A stretch of DNA of 12,675 bases from Clostridiales bacterium (GTDB lineage: Bacteria > Bacillota > Clostridia > Christensenellales > CAG-1252), in contig DMCI01000104.1 of the NCBI GenBank assembly GCA_003445835.1, forward strand, positions 1 through 12,675. The letters run 5' to 3'. The translations under genes and the position numbers were made by a program. This document shows, piece by piece, positions 1 to 6,332 of the stretch. Below the pieces are notes generated by a model. It saw only the letters and a program-made list of their open reading frames with translations. It made no database searches and had not been told where the DNA came from. Positions within the stretch are counted from its first letter, which is position 1. Each line of letters begins with the position of its first letter.

Positions 1-116
1 GATCTCGTCACTCTGAAAAACAACAAAAAGCATAAGACAAAAAGCAGCAGGGACGCCCCCGCCTTGTCAAAAGTCTTTCCCATATCGGGATTTTTGTCCG
101 CCGGAGCTGATTTCAT
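1..116 (-). CDS. Probable membrane protein, N-terminal fragment (cut by window edge)
   Basis: Reading the minus strand from an ATG at 116 gives an open frame of 38 codons to the window edge. The product starts with a short polar stretch (MKSAPADKNPDMGKTFDKAG) followed by a strongly hydrophobic run (ASLLLFVLCFLLFF) and then basic residues (RVTR). This looks like an N-terminal membrane segment or signal anchor. A second in-frame ATG lies at 83; neither start has a convincing ribosome binding site. A TATAAT hexamer on the minus strand (149-154) could be its -10 box, overlapping the nadD -10 box, but I see no good -35. The gene would be divergent from nadD with 46 bp between starts. I do not recognise the family; the fragment is too short. 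It could also be a chance open frame. Confidence 0.45.
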   Translation of the reverse strand, partial: MKSAPADKNPDMGKTFDKAGASLLLFVLCFLLFFRVTR

Positions 117-127
117 TCGCTTTGTAA

Positions 128-156
128 TTGAATTTCACGATAAAAAGTATTATACT
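128..156 (+). promoter_or_regulatory. Promoter of nadD-yqeK, predicted leaderless
   Basis: TTGAAT at 128-133, a 17-bp spacer and TATACT at 151-156 make a good vegetative-type promoter. Only 6 nt (ATAGCT) separate the -10 box from the ATG at 163, so the A of the ATG is the expected transcription start. No Shine-Dalgarno lies before this ATG. The -10 is embedded in an 11-bp palindrome (AGTATTATACT, 146-156), so a TATAAT also reads on the minus strand. Confidence 0.7.
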
Positions 157-162
157 ATAGCT

Positions 163-1266
163 ATGATAGGTATTTTCGGCGGGGCGTTTGATCCTCCGCA
201 TAAGGAACACGTTCGGATCGCTACCGAGGTCAAAAAAGAGTTTTCACTTAAAGAAGTGGTCTTTTTGCCTTCGGGCAACTCACCGCACAAGTCTTTGCAG
301 ACGCCTTTTTCTTTGCGTTTGAAAATGCTTGAAGCGGCGCTTGAAGGCGCGTTTCCCATCGACCAAACGGAAAACGAGTTCCCCGGGCGGGCGTATTCTT
401 ATTTGATCCTGCCTTTGTTGAAACAAAAGTACGGCGACGTTGCTTTTTTGATCGGCGGTGATAGCTTGCTTGCTTTTGACAAGTGGCGCCATCCGGAGGA
501 GATCGTCAAGATCTGTCCTTTGATCGTCGTACCTCGCGGAGAGGACGATATCGACGAGCTTTCCGCCGCGGCGGAAGGCTATATGCGTCGTTGGGGCGGG
601 GATATCCGCATTTCCCGTACGGTCAGAGGGGAGGACGTATCTTCCACCGCCATTCGCGCAAAATGCGCCCTAGGCATGCCGCTTGACGACGTTGCGGACG
701 AGGTCAAAGCCATCATTGAGCAAAACGGTCTTTACCGAACTTACGATGCTTACGTTCAAAAGGTCAAGGGGATGCTTCGTGAAAAGCGTTGGCGTCACAC
801 TTGCGGCGTCGTGCTTGCCGGTTTGAAGATCAACGAACGGGTCGGGCTTCCCTTTGAAAAGGTGTTCCTCGGCTGTTTGTTGCACGATTGTATGAAGTAT
901 GTGGATCGGGTCAATCCCGGCGTTCCCGCGGACGTTATAGGCACCAAAGTTTTGCACGCCTTCAACGGCGCGGAGGAAGCACGGTTGGCTTTTGGCATCA
1001 CTGATCCGGAGATCATCGACGCTATTCGTTATCATACGACGGGTAGGGCGGGGATGACCGCTTTGGACAAACTCGTTTACACCGCCGATATGGTGGAGGA
1101 GCTCACGCGTGATTTCGAGGGAGTGGAGGAGCTTCGCGCCGCCGCGTACCGCGATCTTGACGACGGGTTCGTCCGTTGCTTCAAAGTTTGTTACGATTCT
1201 TTGATCGAACGGCAGATCCCTATTTATTATTTAACGTTGGATTGTTATAAGCAATATTGCAAATAA
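163..1266 (+). CDS. nadD: Fused nicotinate-nucleotide adenylyltransferase (NadD) and YqeK-type HD hydrolase
   Basis: A 367-residue fusion of two enzymes that are usually separate neighbouring genes. Residues about 1-195 are NadD, which joins ATP and nicotinate mononucleotide to make deamido-NAD: the nucleotidyl-transferase signature GGAFDPPHKEH (6-16), the GGDSLLAFDKWR segment (98-109) and SSTAIR (160-165) are all present. Residues about 196-367 are a YqeK-type HD domain, a family known to split Ap4A symmetrically: His212 (RHTCGV), HD at 241-242 (LLHDCMK), His265, His291 (RYHTTGRAG) and Asp309 (YTADMVE) supply the expected metal ligands. The ATG at 163 is chosen because the GGAFD motif follows at once, as in other NadD proteins; the longer frame from 64 would add 33 unrelated residues that run over the promoter. 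The stop overlaps the rsfS ribosome binding site, so the two genes are probably cotranscribed. Confidence 0.95.
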   Translation: MIGIFGGAFDPPHKEHVRIATEVKKEFSLKEVVFLPSGNSPHKSLQTPFSLRLKMLEAALEGAFPIDQTENEFPGRAYSYLILPLLKQKYGDVAFLIGGDSLLAFDKWRHPEEIVKICPLIVVPRGEDDIDELSAAAEGYMRRWGGDIRISRTVRGEDVSSTAIRAKCALGMPLDDVADEVKAIIEQNGLYRTYDAYVQKVKGMLREKRWRHTCGVVLAGLKINERVGLPFEKVFLGCLLHDCMKYVDRVNPGVPADVIGTKVLHAFNGAEEARLAFGITDPEIIDAIRYHTTGRAGMTALDKLVYTADMVEELTRDFEGVEELRAAAYRDLDDGFVRCFKVCYDSLIERQIPIYYLTLDCYKQYCK

Positions 1267-1277
1267 GGAGTGAGAAT

Positions 1278-1637
1278 ATGGAAAAACAACTCTTGATACA
1301 AAAAATCACGTCGATCCTGTTGGATAAAAAGTGCAAAAACGTTTTGTCGATCGACGTTTCGGAAAAGACCGACGTCACCGAAGCGTACGTCGTTTGTTCA
1401 GCAAGGAATCCCTCCGCGGCAAAAGCTGCCTACGAGGAGCTTTGCGCCAAGTTGGAACCCGAGGACGTATATACCGCGGGCGTGGACGGCTTGCGCGAGG
1501 GCAAATGGATCGTGATGGACTACGGCAAAGTCATCGTCCACATCTTCCACACGAGCATGAGGGATCTGTATCAGTTTGAAAAACTGTGGAGCGACGAGGA
1601 CGGCAAAAACGTTACCCGCTACGAGGACGAGGAATAA
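1278..1637 (+). CDS. rsfS: Ribosomal silencing factor RsfS
   Basis: A 119-residue protein of the RsfS/YbeB/iojap family. The family binds ribosomal protein uL14 on the large subunit and blocks joining with the small subunit under poor growth conditions. Visible family features are an N-terminal helix, the strand IDVSEKTDVTEAYVVCSA (25-42), the EGKWIVMDYG segment (74-83) and VIVHIFH...RDLYQFEKLW (85-104), which matches the highly conserved C-terminal part. Length is normal. The start is the ATG at 1278, preceded by AAGGAG (1265-1270) that overlaps the nadD stop codon; a TTG seven codons earlier lies inside nadD and has no such signal. The order nadD-yqeK-rsfS is widely conserved in Bacillota. 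Confidence 0.95.
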   Translation: MEKQLLIQKITSILLDKKCKNVLSIDVSEKTDVTEAYVVCSARNPSAAKAAYEELCAKLEPEDVYTAGVDGLREGKWIVMDYGKVIVHIFHTSMRDLYQFEKLWSDEDGKNVTRYEDEE

Positions 1638-1666
1638 AAGTTCTTTTTTAGGGGCATACTGTCGAT

Positions 1667-2023
1667 ATGAACGTGCTTTCGCTTATATCGGCGGTGCTTG
1701 TTTCCGCTTTCAGTCCCATCGATCTTCCTGCCGTTGACGGCGTCAAAGAAGGGTATGCCCTCGTTGTGGAAGATCAAGTCGTCGTCGCCGTGATCCCCGA
1801 GCTTTGCTTTGGGTATGAACAAAAAGCGGAAACTCTTTCGCGGGCGGCGGAGACGCTTGGAAGGGCGTGGGGCAAGGACGTCCTTTTGACCGACGATATG
1901 CTTACTTACCTGATCCTCTCTCGGATGGAAAAACGGGGCGTAAGCGACTACGAGCGCAAAAATTTGGCGTCTCGCCTGCCGAAGATCAAGGGATATTGCT
2001 ACGAAAAACAAAAAGCAAGTTAA
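1667..2023 (+). CDS. Small hypothetical protein, possibly secreted
   Basis: A 118-residue protein that I do not recognise. It begins with a hydrophobic run (MNVLSLISAVLVSAFSPI) that could be a weak signal sequence or anchor, although it lacks the basic residues usual before one. The middle has the strand-like stretch YALVVEDQVVVAVIP, then a helix-like part (KAETLSRAAETLGRAWG), VLLTDDMLTYLILSRM and a basic C-terminus. The pattern of short strand, helix and strand with a DD-containing segment vaguely recalls YhcN/YlaJ-type spore proteins, but this is only a resemblance of layout. It follows rsfS by 29 bp and ends at a terminator, so it is probably the last gene of the nadD-rsfS unit. The ribosome binding site is poor: AGGGG at 1650-1654, 12 nt from the ATG. 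A CATACT lies 6 nt before the ATG, but I see no matching -35. Confidence 0.7.
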   Translation: MNVLSLISAVLVSAFSPIDLPAVDGVKEGYALVVEDQVVVAVIPELCFGYEQKAETLSRAAETLGRAWGKDVLLTDDMLTYLILSRMEKRGVSDYERKNLASRLPKIKGYCYEKQKAS

Positions 2024-2060
2024 GTTCCGTTTGTTTATAAACAACGGGACTTTTTCTTTT
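2022..2060 (+). terminator. Rho-independent terminator after the 118-aa ORF
   Basis: An imperfect inverted repeat, 2022-2036 (AAGTTCCGTTTGTTT) with 2039-2052 (AAACAACGGGACTT), has one bulged T and one G-U pair. A T-rich run follows immediately (TTTTTCTTTT, 2051-2060). The stem begins within the TAA stop codon of the upstream ORF. Confidence 0.8.
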
Positions 2061-2071
2061 TAAGCTTTCTC

Positions 2072-2100
2072 TTGCGTAAAAGCGCGTTTGCCGCTATAAT
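2072..2100 (+). promoter_or_regulatory. Promoter of the ygiQ-type gene
   Basis: TTGCGT at 2072-2077, a 17-bp spacer and a perfect TATAAT at 2095-2100. Expected transcription start is about 2107. The leader would be only about 10 nt and would start right at the AGGAG (2107-2111) that serves the ATG at 2117. Confidence 0.65.
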
Positions 2101-2116
2101 GTTAGCAGGAGAAAGT

Positions 2117-3994
2117 ATGCCGTTTTTACCCGTTACAGCACAAGAAGCAGGCGGAAGCCTTGACTTTATCATCGTCAGCGCCGACGCCTACGTCGACCAT
2201 CCGTCTTTCGGTCACGCCATCGTTTCCAGGATTATCGAAGCGGAGGGGTTTTCCGTCGGCATTATTCCGCAACCGCAAACGGACGAGGATTATAAGCGTT
2301 TCGGCGCGCCCAACGTTGCCTTTTTGGTTTCGGGCGGGGTGGTGGACAGTATGGTCAACAATTATACGGTCGCCAAGATCCGTCGCACGACCGACGTATA
2401 CAGCGAAGGGGGCGAGTACGGCAAGCGTCCCGACCGCGCCGTCACCGTTTATACCAAAGCGCTCAAAAGGCTCTTTCCTTCCGTGCCCGTGGCGATCGGC
2501 GGCATTGAAGCCAGTTTGAGAAGGTTTGCTCACTACGATTATTGGTCGGATAGCGTGATGCCTTCTATCTTGCTTTCTTCCGGGGCGGATCTTTTGATGT
2601 ACGGCATGGGTGAACGTCCGCTTTGGGATCTTTTGGCGCTGGTCAAAAAGGGTGTTCCTTTCAAAAACATCAAGGACGTCAGAGGGACGGCGTATCTTAC
2701 AAAATTTTCCGATTTGTCCGATAAAAATAAAGAAGCGTTCAAAACGAAAGCAAAGTTCTGCCCAAGTTACGAGGAAGTCGCGTCCGACAAGGTCAAGTAC
2801 GCAAAAGCTTTTAAGATGCAGTCGGAAGAAAGCGACTACGTCACGGGCGAAACGTTGATCCAAAAGCACGGTGATCTTTACGTCGTGCAAAACCCGCCGC
2901 AAAAACCGCTTTCAACGGAGGAAATGGATCGTATTTACGATCTGCCTTTTATGCGCGCCTATCATCCGATGTACAAAAAGGGCGTGCCCGCCATCAAGGA
3001 AGTCAAATTCAGCATCGCTTCGGTCAGGGGTTGTTTTGGGGAATGCAGTTACTGCGCGCTCACTTATCATCAAGGGCGCAGGGTGCAAAACCGTTCCAAG
3101 GAGTCCATTCTTCGCGAAGCGAAGTTGCTCACCGCCGATCCTGAATTCAAAGGCTATATCCACGACGTCGGCGGCCCGACCGCGGATTTTTACGGCGACG
3201 CTTGCGATAAACAACAAAAATGCGGCGTATGCAAAAACAAGCATTGCATAGGCTACGAACCTTGCAAAAACTTAAAAGTCCATCACGAGGAGTATTTGGA
3301 TATCCTGCGTTCTCTCCGCGCGCTTCCCAAGGTCAAAAAGGTGTTTGTCCGAAGCGGCGTTCGCTTTGATTTTATTATGTACGATCAGGATAAGACCTTT
3401 TTCCGCGAGTTGGTGGAACATCATGTCAGCGGTCAGCTCAAAGTTGCGCCCGAGCATTGTTCCGAAAAGGTGCTTTCCTATATGAACAAACCCTCTTTCG
3501 GGGTGTATCAGCGCTTCAAAAAAGAGTACGAAGCCATCAACAAAAGTATCGGCAAGGAGCAGTATCTCGTGCCATACTTTATCTCGTCCCATCCCGGTTC
3601 GACGGTCAACGACGCCATTGACCTTGCAGTCTATTTGCATTCCATCCATTCGGTGCCGGAGCAAGTGCAGGATTTTTACCCCACGCCTTCCACAAAATCC
3701 ACTTGTATGTATTACACGGGGCTGAATCCCGACGACCTCAAGCCTGTTTACGTGCCTAAGAGCAGGGAGGAAAAACGGGAGCAACGCGCCCTTTTGCAAT
3801 ACGGCAAGCCGGAAAACTACGATCTCGTTCACGCCGCTTTGGTCAAGGCGGGCAGGACGGATCTGATAGGCAACGGGCCCGCGGCTTTGATCCGCCCGAG
3901 GTCTTCCGCGCTCGCCCGAAGCAACAGACCCGCGTTTGACAAAAAGAAAAAGTCGGTCAACAAACTTTACCCCGGCGTAAAAAAGCGCAAATAG
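2117..3994 (+). CDS. ygiQ: YgiQ-family radical SAM protein
   Basis: A 625-residue protein of the YgiQ (UPF0313) radical SAM family, whose reaction is unknown. The N-terminus has the family hallmark SADAYVDHPSFGHAIVSRI, then the GGIEASLRRFAHYDYWSD segment. The radical SAM cluster motif is CFGECSYC, with cysteines at about 306, 310 and 313, preceded by the family-typical RAYHPMYKKG. About 50 residues later comes a second cysteine-rich stretch (about 363-383, CDKQQKCGVCKNKHC and one more Cys) that may hold another metal. The C-terminus is basic (KKKKSVNKLYPGVKKRK). The start is the ATG at 2117 with AGGAG 5 nt upstream; the longer frame from a TTG at 2072 would overlap the promoter. Promoter and terminator on either side make it a single-gene unit. 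Confidence 0.92.
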   Translation: MPFLPVTAQEAGGSLDFIIVSADAYVDHPSFGHAIVSRIIEAEGFSVGIIPQPQTDEDYKRFGAPNVAFLVSGGVVDSMVNNYTVAKIRRTTDVYSEGGEYGKRPDRAVTVYTKALKRLFPSVPVAIGGIEASLRRFAHYDYWSDSVMPSILLSSGADLLMYGMGERPLWDLLALVKKGVPFKNIKDVRGTAYLTKFSDLSDKNKEAFKTKAKFCPSYEEVASDKVKYAKAFKMQSEESDYVTGETLIQKHGDLYVVQNPPQKPLSTEEMDRIYDLPFMRAYHPMYKKGVPAIKEVKFSIASVRGCFGECSYCALTYHQGRRVQNRSKESILREAKLLTADPEFKGYIHDVGGPTADFYGDACDKQQKCGVCKNKHCIGYEPCKNLKVHHEEYLDILRSLRALPKVKKVFVRSGVRFDFIMYDQDKTFFRELVEHHVSGQLKVAPEHCSEKVLSYMNKPSFGVYQRFKKEYEAINKSIGKEQYLVPYFISSHPGSTVNDAIDLAVYLHSIHSVPEQVQDFYPTPSTKSTCMYYTGLNPDDLKPVYVPKSREEKREQRALLQYGKPENYDLVHAALVKAGRTDLIGNGPAALIRPRSSALARSNRPAFDKKKKSVNKLYPGVKKRK

Positions 3995-4020
3995 TTTTTT
4001 TCGTAAAAAGCATAAATCCG

Positions 4021-4056
4021 TCCGCTTGACAGTATGAATAGTCGAGCGGATTTTTT
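4021..4056 (+). terminator. Rho-independent terminator after ygiQ
   Basis: A 10-bp stem, TCCGCTTGAC (4021-4030) with GTCGAGCGGA (4041-4050), including one G-U pair, closes a 10-nt loop and is followed by six T residues (4051-4056). Confidence 0.88.
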
Positions 4057-4111
4057 GTTTATTACAAGATATGCGCATTTTCGCGGCGGACTTCACGTAA
4101 TCGACAAAAAA

Positions 4112-4144
4112 CACCTCTCAAAATACTGTATCGTATCCGAGGTG
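4112..4144 (+). promoter_or_regulatory. Inverted repeat that could cover the ribosome binding site of the deacetylase gene
   Basis: CACCTC at 4112-4117 is exactly complementary to GAGGTG at 4139-4144, and the latter is the Shine-Dalgarno of the ATG at 4149 (6 nt after GAGG). The hairpin would have a 6-bp, mostly G-C stem and a 21-nt loop. It acts only if transcription starts upstream of 4112; I could not place that start with confidence. Confidence 0.35.
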
Positions 4145-4148
4145 ACCG

Positions 4149-4916
4149 ATGTTCGTCGTATTGAAAAGAAAAGAGATCGTCAAAGCGTTGATCGTGTTCG
4201 TGGTGTTCGTTTCCTCCGTCGTTTGTTTGAATTTTGCCGACGTGGATAGAACGGTGTTTGCTAAAAGCAACAAAAAACTTCCCGTGTACAGCGTGGACAA
4301 CGGAGATGAAAAAACGATCGCCATTTCCTTCGATGCGGCGTGGGGCGCGGACAAAACCGAAAAGATCGTCGATCTTTTAAAAGAACGAAATCTCAAAGCC
4401 ACGTTTTTTCTCGTCGGCTTTTGGGTGGATGCTTACAAAGAGGAAGTCGCATATATTGCGGATAACGGCATGGAGATAGGCAATCACAGCAAAAATCATC
4501 TCCACATGAATTCCCTTGACGCAGCAAAAACCAAAGAGGAGATCGAGTATGTCAATCAAGCCGTGCGCAACCTGACGGGGGTATCGCCCGTAGTCTTTCG
4601 CGCGCCCTTTGGGGAATACGACGACAAACTGATCTCCTGCGTGGAAGACCTCGGGATGCTTCCCATCCAATGGGATGTGGACAGCTTGGATTGGAAGGGT
4701 ATTTCGGGGGACGCCATCGTAAAACGCGTGGTAAACAAAGTAAAAAGCGGGTCGATCATCCTTTGCCACAACAACAGCGACCATATTTTGGACGCCCTCC
4801 CGACCATCCTTGACGAACTTACTCAAAAGGGCTACAAGTTCGTCACCGTCGGGGAATTGGTCTACCACGATAACTACACGATAGATGCACAAGGCGTGCA
4901 ACATAAAAACAAATAA
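4149..4916 (+). CDS. pdaB: Membrane-anchored polysaccharide deacetylase, PdaB-like
   Basis: A 255-residue carbohydrate esterase family 4 (NodB-type) protein, expected to remove acetyl groups from peptidoglycan or another surface glycan outside the membrane. A basic N-terminus (KRK) and a hydrophobic segment (about 10-27) form a signal anchor. The catalytic domain follows: SFDAAWG (60-66, Asp62 as the likely base; the second Asp of the usual FDD motif is Ala), the metal-binding HSKNH (113-117), RAPFGEYD (151-158), the WDVDSLDW segment (175-182) and His207 in ILCHNN. SFDAAWG and the NFxKATFFLVGFWV-like stretch (81-93) are typical of the PdaB sporulation group, so a role in spore cortex is possible but inferred. 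The start has GAGG 6 nt upstream. The stop overlaps the ribosome binding site of the next gene. Confidence 0.88.
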   Translation: MFVVLKRKEIVKALIVFVVFVSSVVCLNFADVDRTVFAKSNKKLPVYSVDNGDEKTIAISFDAAWGADKTEKIVDLLKERNLKATFFLVGFWVDAYKEEVAYIADNGMEIGNHSKNHLHMNSLDAAKTKEEIEYVNQAVRNLTGVSPVVFRAPFGEYDDKLISCVEDLGMLPIQWDVDSLDWKGISGDAIVKRVVNKVKSGSIILCHNNSDHILDALPTILDELTQKGYKFVTVGELVYHDNYTIDAQGVQHKNK

Positions 4917-4925
4917 GGAGAGATT

Positions 4926-5564
4926 ATGAACTACGAAGAAATGAACAACAATCGCGCAATGCTCACCGGAAAAGTCACCGAAGAAGCCAAATTCAGCCAC
5001 GAAGTTTTCGGGGAAGGATTTTATGAGATAAAGCTGGAAGTCCCGCGTCTGTCGGCACAGACCGACATCCTACCTGTGACCATCTCGGAAAGGCTGCTTG
5101 CCTGCCACGACGCGTCGGTGGGCTCGACCTTGTCGGTGATAGGTCAATTCAGAAGTTACAACAAACTGGAAGAGGAACGAAGCCGCTTGATGCTTACGGT
5201 GTTTGCCCGCGACGTTTTGGACGCGGACGAGGAACCCAATCCCAACGTCATTGAACTGGAAGGCTATATTTGCAAGCCGCCCCTTTACCGCACCACCCCT
5301 TTTAAGAGAGAGATCTGCGATATTCTTCTTGCCGTCAATCGCGCTTATAATAAATCCGATTATATTCCTTGCATCGCCTGGGGACGAAACGCCCGTTACG
5401 TCAACGGACTTTCGGTGGGTGACCGCATCGCCGTGCAGGGAAGGATACAAAGCAGGGAATATCAAAAAACCAAGGAGAGCGGAGAGCAGATCATCAAAAC
5501 CGCTTACGAAGTTTCCATCAGTCGCGTGACTTCCGTCGTTACCGAAGTAAAACAGGCAAATTGA
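4926..5564 (+). CDS. Single-stranded DNA-binding-like protein with two OB-fold halves
   Basis: A 212-residue protein with two SSB-like OB-fold segments in tandem. The second half (about 107-205) is the clearer match: NVIELEGYICKPPLYRTT, then the SSB-like IPCIAWGRNARYVNGLSVGD (148-166) and VQGRIQSREYQKT (170-182), as in bacterial SSB. The first half (about 9-98) has the same order of elements (AMLTGKV, FYEIKLEVPR, LPVTISERL, VGSTLSVIGQFRSYNK) but is more diverged. It lacks the acidic partner-binding tail of the main SSB, ending in TEVKQAN. It is probably an accessory SSB relative rather than the replication SSB. AAGGAG (4915-4920) overlaps the stop of the deacetylase gene and lies 5 nt from the ATG, so the pair should be cotranscribed, though no functional link is obvious. 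Confidence 0.8.
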   Translation: MNYEEMNNNRAMLTGKVTEEAKFSHEVFGEGFYEIKLEVPRLSAQTDILPVTISERLLACHDASVGSTLSVIGQFRSYNKLEEERSRLMLTVFARDVLDADEEPNPNVIELEGYICKPPLYRTTPFKREICDILLAVNRAYNKSDYIPCIAWGRNARYVNGLSVGDRIAVQGRIQSREYQKTKESGEQIIKTAYEVSISRVTSVVTEVKQAN

Positions 5565-5603
5565 CAAAAAGCGGTAAAAAGGTTTTTTGATTTTCGCTTC
5601 CAC

Positions 5604-5632
5604 TTTACAAAAGGACGGAGGAATGGTATAAT
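5604..5632 (+). promoter_or_regulatory. Promoter of the yggS-sepF-lspA-rluD unit, predicted leaderless
   Basis: TTTACA at 5604-5609, a 17-bp spacer and a perfect TATAAT at 5627-5632: a near-consensus promoter. Seven nucleotides separate the -10 box from the ATG at 5640, whose A is the expected transcription start. The GGAGG at 5617-5621 sits between the -35 and -10 boxes, so it would be absent from this transcript. Confidence 0.8.
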
Positions 5633-5641
5633 TTATACCAT
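5623..5641. promoter_or_regulatory. Perfect 19-bp palindrome over the yggS -10 box and start codon; possible operator
   Basis: ATGGTATAATTTATACCAT is a perfect inverted repeat with 9-bp arms (5623-5631 and 5633-5641) around a single central T at 5632. It contains the whole TATAAT and ends in the first two bases of the start codon. A protein bound here would block the promoter. Confidence 0.5.
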
Positions 5642-6323
5642 GGATAAATTGCAAAGCGTTATCGCCAGTTACGACAAAGTTCTTTCCGAGGTCAAAGACC
5701 TTTCTCCCGAGGCTACTCTCGTGCTTGCCAGCAAAATGGTGGACAAAGAGGTCTTGGAAGGGTTGGCGGCGGCTCGTCCCGGCGTTATTTACGGGGAAAA
5801 CCGCGTACAGGAACTCCTTTCCAAGTATTTTGAAAAAGAGGGTTTGACCTGGCAGTTTATCGGTAGATTGCAGACCAACAAAGTCAAGTACATCGTGGAC
5901 AAGGTCTCTTTGATCCAATCGGTGGATTCTCTCCGTCTTGCGGAGGAGATCGAGCGTCGCGCCGCCAAGATCGGTAAGACGATGGATATTTTGGTGGAAG
6001 TAAACGTCGGCGGGGAAGAAAGCAAGGGCGGCGTGCCCGCAGGGGAACTTTTTGCTTTGCTGGACGCGGTCAAGCAGATGCCCCACCTTCGTCTGAAAGG
6101 TTTGATGAGCGTTTTGCCCGCGGAGGATGAAGAAGCGCTCGTTCCCTTGTATCGTCAGCTGTTTGCTCTTTATGAAAAAGTTGCGGCGCTCAAAGCCGAA
6201 AATTTTGACGTTGAATATCTTTCCGCAGGGATGAGCGGCGATTACGTCGTCGCATTGAAAAACGGCAGCAATATGGTTCGCATCGGAAGCAAAGTCTTTG
6301 GCGAACGGCATTACTTAACGTAG
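5640..6323 (+). CDS. yggS: YggS/YlmE-family pyridoxal phosphate homeostasis protein
   Basis: A 227-residue PLP-binding protein of the alanine-racemase-like TIM-barrel fold. The family carries no known enzyme activity and keeps the free PLP level and amino-acid metabolism in balance. Lys32 in LVLASKMV is the expected PLP-linked lysine. Other family blocks are IYGENRVQE (about 50-58), FIGRLQTNKVKYI, VEVNVGGEESKGG, LKGLMSVLP, and SAGMSGDY near the C-terminus followed by NMVRIGSKVFGER, which holds the phosphate-binding part. The usual SMGMS reads SAGMS here. The ATG at 5640 is the only sensible start and has no Shine-Dalgarno at a working distance. The stop codon is part of the sepF ribosome binding site. 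In Gram-positive bacteria this gene typically sits just before sepF, as here. Confidence 0.95.
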   Translation: MDKLQSVIASYDKVLSEVKDLSPEATLVLASKMVDKEVLEGLAAARPGVIYGENRVQELLSKYFEKEGLTWQFIGRLQTNKVKYIVDKVSLIQSVDSLRLAEEIERRAAKIGKTMDILVEVNVGGEESKGGVPAGELFALLDAVKQMPHLRLKGLMSVLPAEDEEALVPLYRQLFALYEKVAALKAENFDVEYLSAGMSGDYVVALKNGSNMVRIGSKVFGERHYLT

Positions 6324-6332
6324 GAGGACACT

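Noticed and set aside
1655..1660. CATACT 6 nt before the 118-aa ORF as another leaderless promoter
   Set aside because: The spacing matches the other three, but the hexamer is weak and no -35 is present; left out of the leaderless set.
3272..4114. A 280-codon minus-strand open frame over the end of ygiQ
   Set aside because: It runs antisense to the conserved YgiQ C-terminal half and across its terminator; no motif or ribosome binding site supports it.
5565..5600. A-rich then T-rich stretch after the SSB-like gene as a terminator
   Set aside because: The possible stem is A-T only with a two-base loop, or needs large internal loops; too weak to call, although some termination here cannot be excluded.
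5070..6311. A 413-codon minus-strand open frame across the SSB-like gene and yggS
   Set aside because: It runs through two well-supported genes and a strong promoter in the opposite direction and shows no recognisable domains; a shadow frame.
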